Both the position numbers and the translations under genes were made by a program. Of a stretch of DNA of 64,000 bases, positions 17,642 to 26,919 are shown one piece after another (position 1 is the first letter of the stretch; every line of letters begins with the position of its first letter). The DNA comes from Pontibaca salina (GTDB lineage Bacteria; Pseudomonadota; Alphaproteobacteria; Rhodobacterales; Rhodobacteraceae). Below the pieces are notes generated by a model. That model did no database searches, was not told the DNA's origin, and saw only the letters and a list, made by a program, of their open reading frames with translations. The DNA is taken from NCBI RefSeq assembly GCF_016307205.1, contig NZ_JAEIJD010000003.1, positions 1-64,000 on the forward strand. The letters are read 5' to 3'.

Positions 17642-17971
17642 CTATTCCAGCCCCGGCTGCTCAAGCAGATGCCGCCCCTGCCGGTCTTCGACCTCGATCA
17701 CCCAGAGATCGGGATCAAAGCCGCGCTGCCGGGCGATGACATTGTCCACGTCGCTTTCCCCACCCTCGGCCAGCACATCCCAACGCCGCGCCCCCGAAAC
17801 CAGGTCGAAGCCGCGCTGAAACACCCGCGCCTGCCCATCCAAGGTGTTGAGTTTGACCAGTACCGCGCCGGCGGTGTCATCGCCATGCGACACCACAAAG
17901 GCCGGAATATCCGCCAGCCGCAGCCGCGCCAGATAGGCCTGCACCCAGAATTGCGCGGTCAGGCGCGTCAT
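17642..17971 (-). CDS. DUF1491 family protein
   Basis: 109 aa, starting [19 protein letters not shown]. The family is a small alphaproteobacterial group without known function, almost always found between era and recO, as here (5 nt after era, 23 nt before recO). The conserved stretch [12 protein letters not shown] and the C-terminal [16 protein letters not shown] are visible. It is soluble, with no signal peptide. The operon position suggests a link to RNA or ribosome maturation, but this is only guilt by association. Confidence 0.88.
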   Translation of the reverse strand: MTRLTAQFWVQAYLARLRLADIPAFVVSHGDDTAGAVLVKLNTLDGQARVFQRGFDLVSGARRWDVLAEGGESDVDNVIARQRGFDPDLWVIEVEDRQGRHLLEQPGLE

Positions 17972-17976
17972 CGCGC

Positions 17977-18879
17977 TCAGTTTCCGTCCTTAAAATCCAG
18001 CCCCATCTGGGAATAGCGCTCGGCCTCTTCCAGCCAGTTTGGGCGCACCTTGACCTGCAGGAACAGATGCACCTTGCGGCCCAGAAATTCGCTCAGCTCC
18101 TCGCGCGCGGCCTTGGACACTGCTTTGATCGTTTCGCCCTTGTGGCCCAGCACGATGCCCTTGTGCCCGTCGCGGACCACATAGATCACCTGTTCAACGC
18201 GGGCCGAGCCATCCTTGCGCTCTTCCCAGCTCTCAGTCTCGACGGTCATCTGATAGGGAAGTTCCTGATGCAGCCTGAGGGTCAGCTTCTCGCGGGTCAT
18301 CTCGGCGGCAATCATCCGCATCGGCAGATCCGCGATCTGGTCTTCGGGGTAAAGCCACGGACCTTCGGGCAGTTCACCGGCCAGCCATTGGCGCAGCTTG
18401 TCCACGCCATGTCCCTTTTCCGCCGAAATCAGAAAGGTCTCTGCAAAGGTGAAGCGGTCGTTCAGGTCGCGGGTTAGGCCCAGCAGCGCCTCGGGTTTTA
18501 CGCGGTCAATTTTGTTGATGACCAGGGCCACATTGCGCCCCCCGGTCACCTCTGGCAGCGCATCAAGGATACGTTTCACGCCCTCGGTCACGCCGCGATG
18601 GGCCTCGACCAGCAGGACGATGATATCGGCATCGGCCGCCCCGCCCCAAGCCGCGGCGACCATGGCGCGATCGAGCCGGCGGCGCGGCTGAAACAGGCCC
18701 GGCGTATCGACAAAGACAATCTGCGTCTCGTCCTCAATGGCGATGCCGCGAATCCGGGCGCGGGTGGTCTGCACCTTGTGGGTAACGATCGCCACCTTGG
18801 CCCCGACCATACGGTTCAGCAGGGTGGATTTGCCGGCGTTTGGCTCTCCGATCAGGGCAACGAATCCGGCGCGGGTCAT
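17977..18879 (-). CDS. era: GTPase Era
   Basis: 300 aa. Era binds the 3' end of 16S rRNA and assists 30S assembly. The G1 motif GEPNAGKST is at 11-19, G3 is DTPG, G4 is NKID, and the C-terminal KH domain includes [19 protein letters not shown]. The start ATG overlaps the rnc stop by 4 nt (18876-18879), so Era and RNase III are translationally coupled, as is common in bacteria. Confidence 0.97.
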   Translation of the reverse strand: MTRAGFVALIGEPNAGKSTLLNRMVGAKVAIVTHKVQTTRARIRGIAIEDETQIVFVDTPGLFQPRRRLDRAMVAAAWGGAADADIIVLLVEAHRGVTEGVKRILDALPEVTGGRNVALVINKIDRVKPEALLGLTRDLNDRFTFAETFLISAEKGHGVDKLRQWLAGELPEGPWLYPEDQIADLPMRMIAAEMTREKLTLRLHQELPYQMTVETESWEERKDGSARVEQVIYVVRDGHKGIVLGHKGETIKAVSKAAREELSEFLGRKVHLFLQVKVRPNWLEEAERYSQMGLDFKDGN

Positions 18880-19562
18880 GTGGCTTGCTCCAGTTTATTC
18901 AGCAACGCGGTGGCGGCACCCTGCTCGGCCTGACGTTTCGATCCGGCGCTGGCCTGTGCTTCGGTGCCGTCGGGCAGACGGGCAGATATAGTGAAAATCG
19001 GCGCGTGATCGGGGCCGCGGCGATCAAGTTCGACATAGGCCGGCGGCTTCAGCCCGCGCGCCTGCGCCCATTCCTGAAGCGCCGTCTTGGCATCGCGCGC
19101 ATCCGCATCTACTTGCGCGATCCGCTCCCCCCACAGGCGCAGGATCAAGTCCCGCGCAGCATCAAGCCCGGCATCCTTATAGACGGCGGCGATCACCGCT
19201 TCAATGGCGTCGCCCAGCAGCGCCTGCTTGCGCCGACCGCCGGAAATCATTTCGGACCGGCCCAGTTTCAGCACCGCGCCCAGATCAATGTCGCGCGCGA
19301 TCTCGGCACAGGTTTCCTTGCGCACCAGCGCGTTGAAGCGCGGCGCAAGCTGGCCCTCGGAGGCCGCGCGATCCTGTTCCAGCAACTCGGCTGCCATGAC
19401 AAGACCCAGCACCCGGTCGCCCAGAAATTCCAGCCGCTGGTTATCCTCGCGCGTGGGCGACGAGAACGACCCGTGCGTCAGCGCCCGGATCAGCAATTCG
19501 GGCTGGGCAAAGCGGTGGCCGATACGCTTTTGAAAAGCGGCAAGTTCCGATGACAGCTTCAC
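18876..19562 (-). CDS. rnc: Ribonuclease III
   Basis: 228 aa from a GTG start at 19562 that overlaps the lepB stop (GTGA). RNase III cleaves double-stranded RNA, including rRNA precursors. The signature [12 protein letters not shown] is at residues 42-53, and a C-terminal double-stranded-RNA-binding domain ([34 protein letters not shown]) is complete. The GTG start and the overlap suggest that its expression depends on lepB translation. Confidence 0.96.
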   Translation of the reverse strand: MKLSSELAAFQKRIGHRFAQPELLIRALTHGSFSSPTREDNQRLEFLGDRVLGLVMAAELLEQDRAASEGQLAPRFNALVRKETCAEIARDIDLGAVLKLGRSEMISGGRRKQALLGDAIEAVIAAVYKDAGLDAARDLILRLWGERIAQVDADARDAKTALQEWAQARGLKPPAYVELDRRGPDHAPIFTISARLPDGTEAQASAGSKRQAEQGAATALLNKLEQAT

Positions 19563-20395
19563 TCGATCCCCTTGAAGAAGCGATCGCCGCGCCAGGTCCA
19601 GAAGAACAGCATCGAGCGACCCGCCGATGAGAACATGATCCGATCGGCCCGCCCGATCAGATTTTCATAGGGCACGAATCCGACCCCCCCTGCCGTTTGT
19701 GGCATGCGGCTGTCGCTGGAATTATCGCGATTGTCGCCCATGAAGAAATAATGCCCCTCGGGAACCGAGTAAACACCAGTGTTGTCCGAGCTTTGCACGC
19801 CGATATTCAGAATTGTGTGCTCCTCGCCGTTTGGCAAGGTCTCGATCTGGCGCGATTTCAGGCAGGTACCGCCCGGTCCCACCGGGCCGTTCTCGCAGCG
19901 CGGCCTGGTGCCCATCGGCCCTTGCGGGGCAAAAGCTTCCTCGAACACACCGGCATCGCGCAAGTCAACTGGCGTGTCGTTGATATGCAGGACACTGTCC
20001 TTCATCTGAATACGGTCGCCGGGCAGGCCGATCAGACGTTTGATGAAATCCTGCCCTGTCACCGGATGCCGGAACACCACCACATCACCGCGTTCGGGTT
20101 CGCCGCCGAACAGACGTTTATTGTCATTCTGCAGAAAGCCGCACACGTCCTTGGCGTCGATCTCGATTCCAACGCTGGGCAACATCAGGCTGGGACACGA
20201 GGCGTAGGAATACCCATAGGCCATTTTGTTCACGAACAGGAAATCGCCAATCAGCAGCGTTTCCTTCATCGAGCCCGACGGAATCCAGAACGGCTGGAAG
20301 AAGAGCGTACGGAAAACCCCGGCGATCAACAGCGCATAGACGACGGTTTTTACGGTCTCGATGATCGCGCTTCCTGTTTTGGCTTTACTGGCCAT
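19559..20395 (-). CDS. lepB: Signal peptidase I
   Basis: 278 aa. It cleaves signal peptides of exported proteins at the periplasmic face of the inner membrane. An N-terminal membrane helix (residues ~12-34) is followed by the catalytic [11 protein letters not shown], with nucleophile Ser42, and [12 protein letters not shown] with general-base Lys119; box E is [11 protein letters not shown]. An insertion with several cysteines lies around residues 67-85. It begins the tightly overlapping lepB-rnc-era unit and follows acpS by 57 nt. Confidence 0.96.
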   Translation of the reverse strand: MASKAKTGSAIIETVKTVVYALLIAGVFRTLFFQPFWIPSGSMKETLLIGDFLFVNKMAYGYSYASCPSLMLPSVGIEIDAKDVCGFLQNDNKRLFGGEPERGDVVVFRHPVTGQDFIKRLIGLPGDRIQMKDSVLHINDTPVDLRDAGVFEEAFAPQGPMGTRPRCENGPVGPGGTCLKSRQIETLPNGEEHTILNIGVQSSDNTGVYSVPEGHYFFMGDNRDNSSDSRMPQTAGGVGFVPYENLIGRADRIMFSSAGRSMLFFWTWRGDRFFKGIE

Positions 20396-20452
20396 GGGGT
20401 TCTCCGATAGTTTGGCAGGTCCGGCGCTTCATGCGGGCGAGGCGGTGCCGTG

Positions 20453-20872
20453 TCAAGACAGGCCCGGCGTGTCGGTTAGAGGGCGGGCCTCGATTAACAC
20501 AAATGCCTGCGCCCAAGGATGATCGTCGGTCAGGGTCACGTGAATTATCGCCCGGTGTCCCGGCGGGGTCATTTGCGCCAGACGGTCGGCGGCCCAGCCG
20601 GTGACATGCATGACCGGCTGGCCGGTCGTCAAATTGGTGACCGACATGTCCTTCCACGCGATCCCCATGCGCAACCCGGTGCCTAGCGCCTTGGAACAGG
20701 CCTCTTTCGCGGCCCAGCGCTTGGCATAGGTGCCGGCGATATCGGCGCGCCGCTCGGCCTTGCGCTGTTCGATATCCGTAAAGACACGGTTGCGGAATCG
20801 ATCGCCAAAGCGGTCCAGCGTCCGCTGGATCCGCTCGATATTGGCAAGATCGGTTCCAATGCCCAGAATCAC
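20453..20872 (-). CDS. acpS: Holo-[acyl-carrier-protein] synthase
   Basis: 139 aa. AcpS transfers 4'-phosphopantetheine from CoA to apo-ACP. The metal-binding residues are Asp8 ([12 protein letters not shown]) and the Glu in [14 protein letters not shown], with [10 protein letters not shown] between them. The C-terminal tail is about 10 residues longer than the E. coli enzyme. It follows pdxJ by 13 nt, the order also seen in E. coli. Confidence 0.95.
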   Translation of the reverse strand: MILGIGTDLANIERIQRTLDRFGDRFRNRVFTDIEQRKAERRADIAGTYAKRWAAKEACSKALGTGLRMGIAWKDMSVTNLTTGQPVMHVTGWAADRLAQMTPPGHRAIIHVTLTDDHPWAQAFVLIEARPLTDTPGLS

Positions 20873-20885
20873 GGATAACCCGTCA

Positions 20886-21632
20886 TTACGTGCGGGCCTC
20901 GTCCATCAGCCGGCGCATTTCGGTAATTGCCGGATCAAGGCCACGAAAAACTGCCTCGCCGATCAGGAAATGCCCGATATTCAATTCGCGCACCTCGGGA
21001 AAGGCCGCAACCGCCTGCACTGTTTCATAGCTCAAGCCATGGCCTGCGTGCACCTCAAGCCCCTGCGAATGGGCAAAGGCCGACATTTCGCGCAGGCGCT
21101 CAAGTTCTGCCGAGGCCTTGGCGCTGTCTTCTGCGGCGACATGATCGCAGTAAGGCCCGGTATGCAATTCCACAATCGTCGCGCCGACGCGCGCAGCACT
21201 TTCGATCTGCAGCCGGTCGGCCGCGACGAAACACGACACCCGGCATCCGGCCTCGCGCAGCGGGACGATGAACCGGGCAAGATTGCTTTCATCCTTTGCC
21301 ACATCCAGCCCGCCTTCGGTGGTGCGCTCTTCGCGAGTTTCGGGAACCAGACAGACTGCGTTTGGTTTATGTTGCAGCGCAATTTGCTGCATCTCGTCGG
21401 TCACCGCCATTTCGAAGTTCAAAGGTGCTGTAAGCACCGACATCAGTGCCCCGACATCCTCATCGCGGATGTGGCGGCGGTCTTCACGTAGGTGGATTGT
21501 GATGCCATCAGCCCCTGCCTCCTGTGCCAGAAGCGCTGCCCGCACCGGATCGGGCAACGTCCCGCCGCGCGCGTTGCGCAAGGTGGCAACGTGATCGATA
21601 TTCACGCCCAGACGCACCCGTTTATTTGTCAT
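20886..21632 (-). CDS. pdxJ: Pyridoxine 5'-phosphate synthase
   Basis: 248 aa. PdxJ condenses 1-deoxyxylulose 5-phosphate with 3-amino-2-oxopropyl phosphate to pyridoxine 5'-phosphate. The N-terminus [17 protein letters not shown] is diagnostic, and the (beta/alpha)8 core contains [28 protein letters not shown] and [20 protein letters not shown] precedes the ATG by 6 nt. An inverted repeat lies 23 nt upstream. It is part of the long minus-strand run from folK to recO. Confidence 0.97.
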   Translation of the reverse strand: MTNKRVRLGVNIDHVATLRNARGGTLPDPVRAALLAQEAGADGITIHLREDRRHIRDEDVGALMSVLTAPLNFEMAVTDEMQQIALQHKPNAVCLVPETREERTTEGGLDVAKDESNLARFIVPLREAGCRVSCFVAADRLQIESAARVGATIVELHTGPYCDHVAAEDSAKASAELERLREMSAFAHSQGLEVHAGHGLSYETVQAVAAFPEVRELNIGHFLIGEAVFRGLDPAITEMRRLMDEART

Positions 21633-21655
21633 TGTTTATCCTTTCATTACAAATC

Positions 21656-21672
21656 GGCGATAGCCTATCGCC
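21656..21672. other. Inverted repeat upstream of pdxJ
   Basis: ggcgata-gcc-tatcgcc, a perfect 7-bp inverted repeat with a 3-nt centre, lies in the 80-nt gap between DUF2062 and pdxJ. On the plus strand it is followed by TTTTGCTTT and so looks like a plus-strand terminator, but no plus-strand gene precedes it. It may instead be an operator or an RNA-processing hairpin in the polycistronic message. Confidence 0.35.
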
Positions 21673-21712
21673 TTTTGCTTTCATGTTGAAGCAATCGCCA
21701 CCGGAGCAAGCT

Positions 21713-22369
21713 CTAATCCGCTTTCAGACCGGTATCACCCTTGCTCGCGGCTTTTTGCTTGATCGCCTCAAATTTCTTTTTAATGAGATTTCGGCGGCGG
21801 CGCTTATAGGCGCGGATCACCGGCACGGTCAGGTAATATGTAAGCGCACCCGCCAGCACACCGACAATCGTTCCCCCGATCATATAGGGAAAGAAAATTG
21901 TGTCGTAAAACACGTGCAGACCGCGCCAATCGGCGACCCGGTCGGTGAATATCGCCAGAAAGTTGCTCCACAAATCTTCCCAGGCATCCGCGAACTTGCC
22001 TCCGAACGAACGGTGCGAGCGTTCGTCAAATCGCGTGCCCGACAGGAAATGCCCGGTTTTCAGAGCAATGACACCAATCGGCACATAAGTCAGGGGATTG
22101 CCGAAAAACGTTCCCATCAGCGCCGCCAAGATATTGCCGCGCAGCGCCCGCGCGGCCAGCGCCGCAATGACGAAATGCAGCCCGTAAAACGGCGTGAACG
22201 TGGTAAAAACCCCTGCGGCGATGCCCCGCGCGATACGCTCGGGCGAATCCGGCAATCGGCGCAGACGATGCTTTACATAGTGAAACGCCCGCGTCCAGCC
22301 ACCGCGCGGATAGAAGAAATCCGCAGTCGCTCGCGTCCAGGTGCGTGGGTCACGGCGTCTGAAAACCAC
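21713..22369 (-). CDS. DUF2062 family membrane protein
   Basis: 218 aa. The conserved region RGIAAGVFTTFTPFYGLHFV followed by GNILAALMGTFFGNPLTY identifies DUF2062. There are about three hydrophobic segments (residues ~48-80, ~88-106, ~158-182) and a highly basic C-terminus (RAYKRRRRNLIKKKFEAIK). The function is unknown; the family is found in the inner membrane. It follows rsh by 23 nt and precedes pdxJ, a conserved alphaproteobacterial order. Confidence 0.88.
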   Translation of the reverse strand: MVFRRRDPRTWTRATADFFYPRGGWTRAFHYVKHRLRRLPDSPERIARGIAAGVFTTFTPFYGLHFVIAALAARALRGNILAALMGTFFGNPLTYVPIGVIALKTGHFLSGTRFDERSHRSFGGKFADAWEDLWSNFLAIFTDRVADWRGLHVFYDTIFFPYMIGGTIVGVLAGALTYYLTVPVIRAYKRRRRNLIKKKFEAIKQKAASKGDTGLKAD

Positions 22370-22392
22370 GGATTATGCCCTTTATACTCAGC

Positions 22393-24531
22393 CTATGAAT
22401 CAGTTGCGACATGCGTTTTGCGAGCCTCTTCCCTGAACCGCTCGACCGCAGCAACATCGCTGTCCGCTTCCAGCGTGAGCATCAGCGAATGAAGTTGCTC
22501 GACGTCGCGTAGTTCGACTGTGATCAGCAATCGGTAAAAATCAGGTTTCCGGTCAACGAAACTCAAATCGCCAATATTTGCCTTTCTCTCTCCGATCATC
22601 GTGCAGACACGCCCAAGAACCCCGGCGTCGTTTCCGATCGTCATATTCAAAGTCACGCCATAAGCCGCCGGGTGTGTGCCCGAATGCCAATGCAAATCAA
22701 GCCAACGCTCCGGCTGGCTTTCATATTCGCTCAGCCGATCGCAATCGATGGCATGAACCACGACACCTTTGCCGCGAAAAGTGATACCGACGATGCGCTC
22801 TCCGGGCAATGGCTGGCAACAGGGCGCACGCTCGAACGACTGCCCGTCCATCAGACCAATCACCGCCCGACCGGGGGCGATCTCGTCGCCCTTTTCGGGG
22901 GCCAGTTCGGGATAGACTGCCTGCACCATCTCATGTGCGGTCAGTTCAGCACTACCCAGACGCGCCAGCAATTCGCGCCGACTGTCGAGGCGCAACCGCT
23001 TGGCCGCCGTATCCAGCACCTTGTCGGTGGCCTTCCGGCCGACATGTTCGAACGAGGCGCGGGCCAGCTCCTGTCCCAGTTTGACGAAACGGTCGCGATC
23101 GACCTCTCGCAAGGCCCGGCGAATGGCGGTCCGGGCCTTGCCAGTGGTGGCAATATCCAGCCAAGCCACTTGAGGGGTCTGCCCCTCGGCGGTGATGATA
23201 TCCACCGACTGGCCATTCTTCAGCCGCGTCCACAGCGGCACCCGCAACCCGTCGACCTTGGCCCCCACGCAAGCGTGGCCGATCCGCGTATGGATGGCGT
23301 AGGCGAAATCGATCGGCGTCGCCCCACGCGGAAGCTTCTCGACATCCCCCTCAGGGGTGAAGCAGAACACCTGATCGGCATACATCTCAAGCTTGACCGC
23401 TTCGAGAAAGTCCTCGTGATCTTCTTCCGCATCAAACTGCTCGGTCAGCGAGGCAATCCATTTTGCCGGATCCACGGCAAAGGGGTTCTCGGTGCGCACG
23501 CCATCACGATAAGACCAATGTGCAGCGACACCGGTTTCGGCGACATCATGCATCTGGACGGTCCGGATCTGGACCTCGACACGGCGACCGTCGCGGCCCG
23601 AAACCGTCGTGTGGATGCTGCGATAGCCGTTGATCTTGGGTTGGCTGATAAAGTCCTTGAACCGCCCCGGCACAGCCCGCCAGCGCTGATGAATCGCGCC
23701 CAGCGCACGATAGCAATCTTCCTCGCTGTTCGTGATGATGCGAAAGCCGTAGATGTCCGACAGGCGCGAAAACCCTTGCTCTTTTTCCTCCATCTTACGC
23801 CAAATGGAGAATGGTTTTTTGGCACGGCCGAAAACCTCGGCTTCGATCCCGACCTTCTCCAACTCGCGGCGCATATCGCCCGTGATCCGGTGGATGACAT
23901 CACCGGCTTCACGCTGCAACGTGATGAACCGGCGAATGATTGATTGCCGCCCTTCCGGGTTCAGCACCCGAAACGACAGATCTTCCAGTTCCTCGCGCAT
24001 CCACTGCATCCCCATACGCCCGGCCAGCGGGGCAAAGATGTCCATGGTTTCGCGCGCTTTTTGGGTTTGCTTGTCGGGCCGCATCGAGCGAATGGTGCGC
24101 ATATTGTGCAACCGGTCCGCCAACTTCACCAGAATGACCCGCAAATCGCGCGACATCGCCATGAAAAGCTTGCGGAAATTTTCGGCTTGCTTGGTTTCGC
24201 GACTCGATAATTGCAGATTGGTCAGCTTGGTGACACCGTCCACCAGCATCGCGACCTCATCCCCGAACAATTCAGCGATTTCGCCATAATTGGCCTTGGT
24301 GTCTTCGATCGTGTCGTGCAACAGCGCGGTGATGATCGTCGCATCGTCCAGCCGTTGTTCGGTCAGAATTGCGGCGACCGCGACCGGATGGCTGAAATAA
24401 GGCTCCCCCGAATGGCGGTATTGCCCTTCGTGCATTCGCCGGCTGAATTCATAAGCCGCGACTATCCGTTCGGTGTTGGTCTTAGGATTGTAATTGCGGA
24501 CCAGTGCAATCAGATCGTCAACTGAAATCAT
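22393..24531 (-). CDS. rsh: Bifunctional (p)ppGpp synthetase/hydrolase
   Basis: 712 aa from the ATG at 24531 (MISVDDLIALVRNYNP); a GTG four codons earlier has no ribosome site. Rsh makes and degrades the alarmone (p)ppGpp. Domains in order: HD hydrolase (HPVAVAAILTEQ...LLHDTIED), synthetase (RLSDIYGFRIIT, PKINGYRSIHTTV), TGS (FCFTPEGDVEKLPRGATPID) and C-terminal ACT (GRVCTMIGERKANIGDLSFV). The synthetase loop reads RFKD, the RxKD form found in bifunctional enzymes rather than the ExDD of RelA. It is probably the only long RelA/SpoT protein in this lineage. It follows rpoZ, as in E. coli. Confidence 0.96.
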   Translation of the reverse strand: MISVDDLIALVRNYNPKTNTERIVAAYEFSRRMHEGQYRHSGEPYFSHPVAVAAILTEQRLDDATIITALLHDTIEDTKANYGEIAELFGDEVAMLVDGVTKLTNLQLSSRETKQAENFRKLFMAMSRDLRVILVKLADRLHNMRTIRSMRPDKQTQKARETMDIFAPLAGRMGMQWMREELEDLSFRVLNPEGRQSIIRRFITLQREAGDVIHRITGDMRRELEKVGIEAEVFGRAKKPFSIWRKMEEKEQGFSRLSDIYGFRIITNSEEDCYRALGAIHQRWRAVPGRFKDFISQPKINGYRSIHTTVSGRDGRRVEVQIRTVQMHDVAETGVAAHWSYRDGVRTENPFAVDPAKWIASLTEQFDAEEDHEDFLEAVKLEMYADQVFCFTPEGDVEKLPRGATPIDFAYAIHTRIGHACVGAKVDGLRVPLWTRLKNGQSVDIITAEGQTPQVAWLDIATTGKARTAIRRALREVDRDRFVKLGQELARASFEHVGRKATDKVLDTAAKRLRLDSRRELLARLGSAELTAHEMVQAVYPELAPEKGDEIAPGRAVIGLMDGQSFERAPCCQPLPGERIVGITFRGKGVVVHAIDCDRLSEYESQPERWLDLHWHSGTHPAAYGVTLNMTIGNDAGVLGRVCTMIGERKANIGDLSFVDRKPDFYRLLITVELRDVEQLHSLMLTLEADSDVAAVERFREEARKTHVATDS

Positions 24532-24560
24532 CCCGGCCCGCACCTTCGTGTATTGCTAGC

Positions 24561-24914
24561 TCAGCGTTGGCCCTGAGCCTCCATCAGTTGGCGCAAAAGT
24601 TTCTCTTCCGACATGTCATCTTCTGCTGGTTGGTCCGATTCGGCCCCCATCAGAACTGCCATCTGATCGTCTTCTGGCTCATCCACCTCAATCTGGTGCT
24701 GATTGCTTTCGATCAGACGCTCGCGCAGGTCGTCGGCGCTCTGTGTCTCGTCCGCAATCTCGCGCAAGGCAACAACCGGGTTCTTGTCATTGTCCCGATC
24801 CACGGTCAACGGCGCACCCGCAGAGATTTCGCGTGCCCGATGCGCCGCAAGCATTACCAGTTCAAACCGGTTCGGAACCTTGTCTACGCAGTCTTCAACC
24901 GTCACGCGGGCCAT
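24561..24914 (-). CDS. rpoZ: DNA-directed RNA polymerase subunit omega
   Basis: 117 aa. Omega stabilises the beta' subunit and forms part of a ppGpp-binding site. The N-terminus [20 protein letters not shown] and [12 protein letters not shown] are diagnostic, as is [11 protein letters not shown]. The C-terminal 45 residues are acidic and probably disordered. It lies 29 nt upstream of rsh, the usual pairing, with a plausible sigma-70 promoter 40-70 nt upstream of its start. Confidence 0.95.
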   Translation of the reverse strand: MARVTVEDCVDKVPNRFELVMLAAHRAREISAGAPLTVDRDNDKNPVVALREIADETQSADDLRERLIESNQHQIEVDEPEDDQMAVLMGAESDQPAEDDMSEEKLLRQLMEAQGQR

Positions 24915-24953
24915 ACGGGCACTCCAACATCATGAATTCGTCCAGAAGACTTG

Positions 24954-24982
24954 TACCTAGTGCCGAATCTGCCGCTTGACAA
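24954..24982 (-). promoter_or_regulatory. Putative sigma-70 promoter of rpoZ-rsh
   Basis: On the minus strand TTGTCA (24982-24977) is separated by exactly 17 nt from TAGGTA (24959-24954), close to TTGACA/TATAAT. The predicted start would leave a leader of about 30 nt before the rpoZ ATG at 24914. This is visible sequence only, not confirmed. Confidence 0.45.
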
Positions 24983-25011
24983 GCAGAAACCCGGAAACGG
25001 CATCCCTCCAC

Positions 25012-25581
25012 TCAGAGAGGGATGACATCGCCGATGGCCTCCGGCGCAAGTGCATCGCACATTTGCACGACATTCTGCCCCAGTATCGGATGGGTCCATG
25101 TCGGCACAATATCACGCATCGGGACCAATGCAAATGCGCGATCCTGCAGCCGGGGGTGAGGCAGGATCAGACGGTCGGGCATCACACTGGCCTGCTGATC
25201 GTCTGGCAGGTGCCGCCAGTGCTCGTAGGTTTCCCTGTCGGGCTGCACGCATTCGCCAACAGCCAATAGATCCAGATCAAGCGTGCGCACACCCCAGCGC
25301 AGGATTCGCGTGCGCCCGAACTGCCGTTCGATCTCGTGCAGTTTTTGCAGAATTTCGCGCGGATCTTGATCGCAGGTAACACAAACGGCGGCATTGACAA
25401 AGTCAGGACCGGCACCGGCGGGGAAACAAGGCGTGCGAAAGAAACGGCTGACGGCGCTGACGGTCATTCCCGCCTGCGCCATCGCTTCGATCGCCGCCGC
25501 CAGCGTCTGCTCGGGCGCGCCAACTGCCGAAGGCAGATTACCGCCCAGCGCGATTACGGCTGATGACCTATCGGTGATCAA
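25012..25581 (-). CDS. folK: 2-amino-4-hydroxy-6-hydroxymethyldihydropteridine pyrophosphokinase
   Basis: 189 aa. HPPK transfers pyrophosphate from ATP to the pterin in folate synthesis. It shows ALGGNLPSAVGAPEQTL at the N-terminus, SRFFRTPCFPAGAGPDFVNA, the signature RWGVRTLDLDLLAVG, and LPHPRLQDRAFALVPM. There is an insertion around residues 113-130 (QPDRETYEHWRHLPDDQQAS) relative to the 160-aa E. coli enzyme. It diverges from the NYN-domain gene and precedes rpoZ by about 100 nt. Confidence 0.95.
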   Translation of the reverse strand: MITDRSSAVIALGGNLPSAVGAPEQTLAAAIEAMAQAGMTVSAVSRFFRTPCFPAGAGPDFVNAAVCVTCDQDPREILQKLHEIERQFGRTRILRWGVRTLDLDLLAVGECVQPDRETYEHWRHLPDDQQASVMPDRLILPHPRLQDRAFALVPMRDIVPTWTHPILGQNVVQMCDALAPEAIGDVIPL

Positions 25582-25720
25582 ACGTGACTCACTGCATGAT
25601 GAATGATACTCTTGTTGTCCATCTATTCCGCCTTATTTTACGATTAGCCGCTTCGACACCCTTTAGAGCGTTACACCCTATGTGAACAGTGGCGAACCGG
25701 TATATCGGAAGGACATTTTA

Positions 25721-26296
25721 ATGTTTTATAAAGACGAACGGCTTGCGCTGTTCATCGATGGGGCCAACCTATACGCGTCGGCCAAGGCGCTGGGATTCGA
25801 CATAGACTATAAATTGCTGCGACAGGAATTCATGCGCCGCGGAAAATTGGTGCGCGCCTGCTACTATACCGCCATGCTCGAAGGGGACGAGTACTCGCCC
25901 ATTCGCCCCCTTGTCGACTGGCTACAATACAATGGCTTCACCATGATCACCAAGCCGGCCAAGGAATATACCGACAGCATGGGCAGGCGAAAAATCAAGG
26001 GCAATATGGACGTCGATCTGACGGTGGATGCCATGGAACTGGCTCCGCGCACCGATCATGCGGTACTGTTTTCCGGCGACGGTGATTTTCGCCCGCTGAT
26101 CGCCAGCATCCAGCGGCAAGGCGTTCGGGTGTCCGTGGTTTCCACCATCCGCAGCCAGCCGCCGATGATCTCGGACGAATTGCGCCGACAGGCCGACAGC
26201 TTTATCGACCTTGAAGACCTGAAAGAGGTGATCGGCCGCCCGCCGCGCGATCATTCGGGCGACGGGCAGGAAATTACAGCTGTCGACAACAGCTGA
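25721..26296 (+). CDS. NYN-domain (LabA-like) protein, putative PIN-fold ribonuclease
   Basis: 191 aa from the ATG at 25721, preceded by GGAAGGAC; upstream in-frame codons are not conserved in type. The NYN fold shows its acidic residues in LALFIDGANLYASAKALGF, KGNMDVDLTVDAMEL and LFSGDGDFRPLIASIQRQG, the set that forms the metal site of PIN-like nucleases. The C-terminus (DELRRQADSFIDLEDL) is typical of the LabA/DUF88 group. It probably cleaves or binds RNA; no target is known. It diverges from folK. Confidence 0.88.
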   Translation: MFYKDERLALFIDGANLYASAKALGFDIDYKLLRQEFMRRGKLVRACYYTAMLEGDEYSPIRPLVDWLQYNGFTMITKPAKEYTDSMGRRKIKGNMDVDLTVDAMELAPRTDHAVLFSGDGDFRPLIASIQRQGVRVSVVSTIRSQPPMISDELRRQADSFIDLEDLKEVIGRPPRDHSGDGQEITAVDNS

Positions 26297-26317
26297 GCAC
26301 CTGCGACCGATGCGCGT

Positions 26318-26779
26318 TTAACCGGCAGTGGCGTTAAGCGTGTCATGCCGCTCCTGAATCGCGCGCGGCCAAGTGCTCTTGATATAAGCCAACACGGCAA
26401 GGATCTCGTCAGGTGACAGGACATCGCTAAATCCCGGCATCCTGCTTTTGTATCCCTTCCCAACCAGCTTTGCAGTTCCCAATGCGGTGATTGCAATTAA
26501 CTGCTCATCGGGGTGATGCCATGTATGCCCGCTTTCATCATGCGGTGGTGCGGGCAGATATCCAGTGGCATCGCGCTCGCGCCAGTTCGGCTCTCCTTGC
26601 AGGCGCAAGCCATGACAGGATGCGCATTGCGCCACATAAATGTCTTTGCCTTCAGCGACCGCAGTCGCGTCACGATAGGGCAATACCCCGTGCTGGTCGC
26701 CGAGCCCGGCGATCAGCCATACCGCCCCTGACCCGACGATAGCCAGCGCGCTGCCGGCAACCCACAGTTTTTTCCTCAT
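26318..26779 (-). CDS. Membrane-anchored c-type cytochrome
   Basis: 153 aa from the ATG at 26779 ([16 protein letters not shown]), with AAGGAT just upstream; the longer frame to 26845 is not favoured. An N-terminal hydrophobic segment acts as signal or anchor. The haem-binding motif is CASCHG, and the sixth ligand is probably the Met of [10 protein letters not shown]. It resembles small class I cytochromes c that carry electrons in the periplasm. It converges with the NYN gene and diverges from ispH; its redox partners are unknown. Confidence 0.88.
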   Translation of the reverse strand: MRKKLWVAGSALAIVGSGAVWLIAGLGDQHGVLPYRDATAVAEGKDIYVAQCASCHGLRLQGEPNWRERDATGYLPAPPHDESGHTWHHPDEQLIAITALGTAKLVGKGYKSRMPGFSDVLSPDEILAVLAYIKSTWPRAIQERHDTLNATAG

Positions 26780-26919
26780 GTGAAATCCTTGGACAAAACG
26801 ATGATCGCCCCTGTGGTGCCTTCCTGCACCGGAACGTCCATTCACAACTGCGTGAACGCGACACTCTCTGGACCCAGCCCTCGCAAAGCCTTAGGTCTTG
26901 CTGCAAGGAGACACGAACA

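Noticed and set aside
22672-23943. 423-codon open frame antisense to rsh
   Set aside because: Shadow of rsh; composition is typical of an antisense frame.
16893-25581. Unusual metabolic island in the minus-strand run
   Set aside because: The order folK-rpoZ-rsh-DUF2062-pdxJ-acpS-lepB-rnc-era-DUF1491-recO is ordinary housekeeping synteny for alphaproteobacteria.
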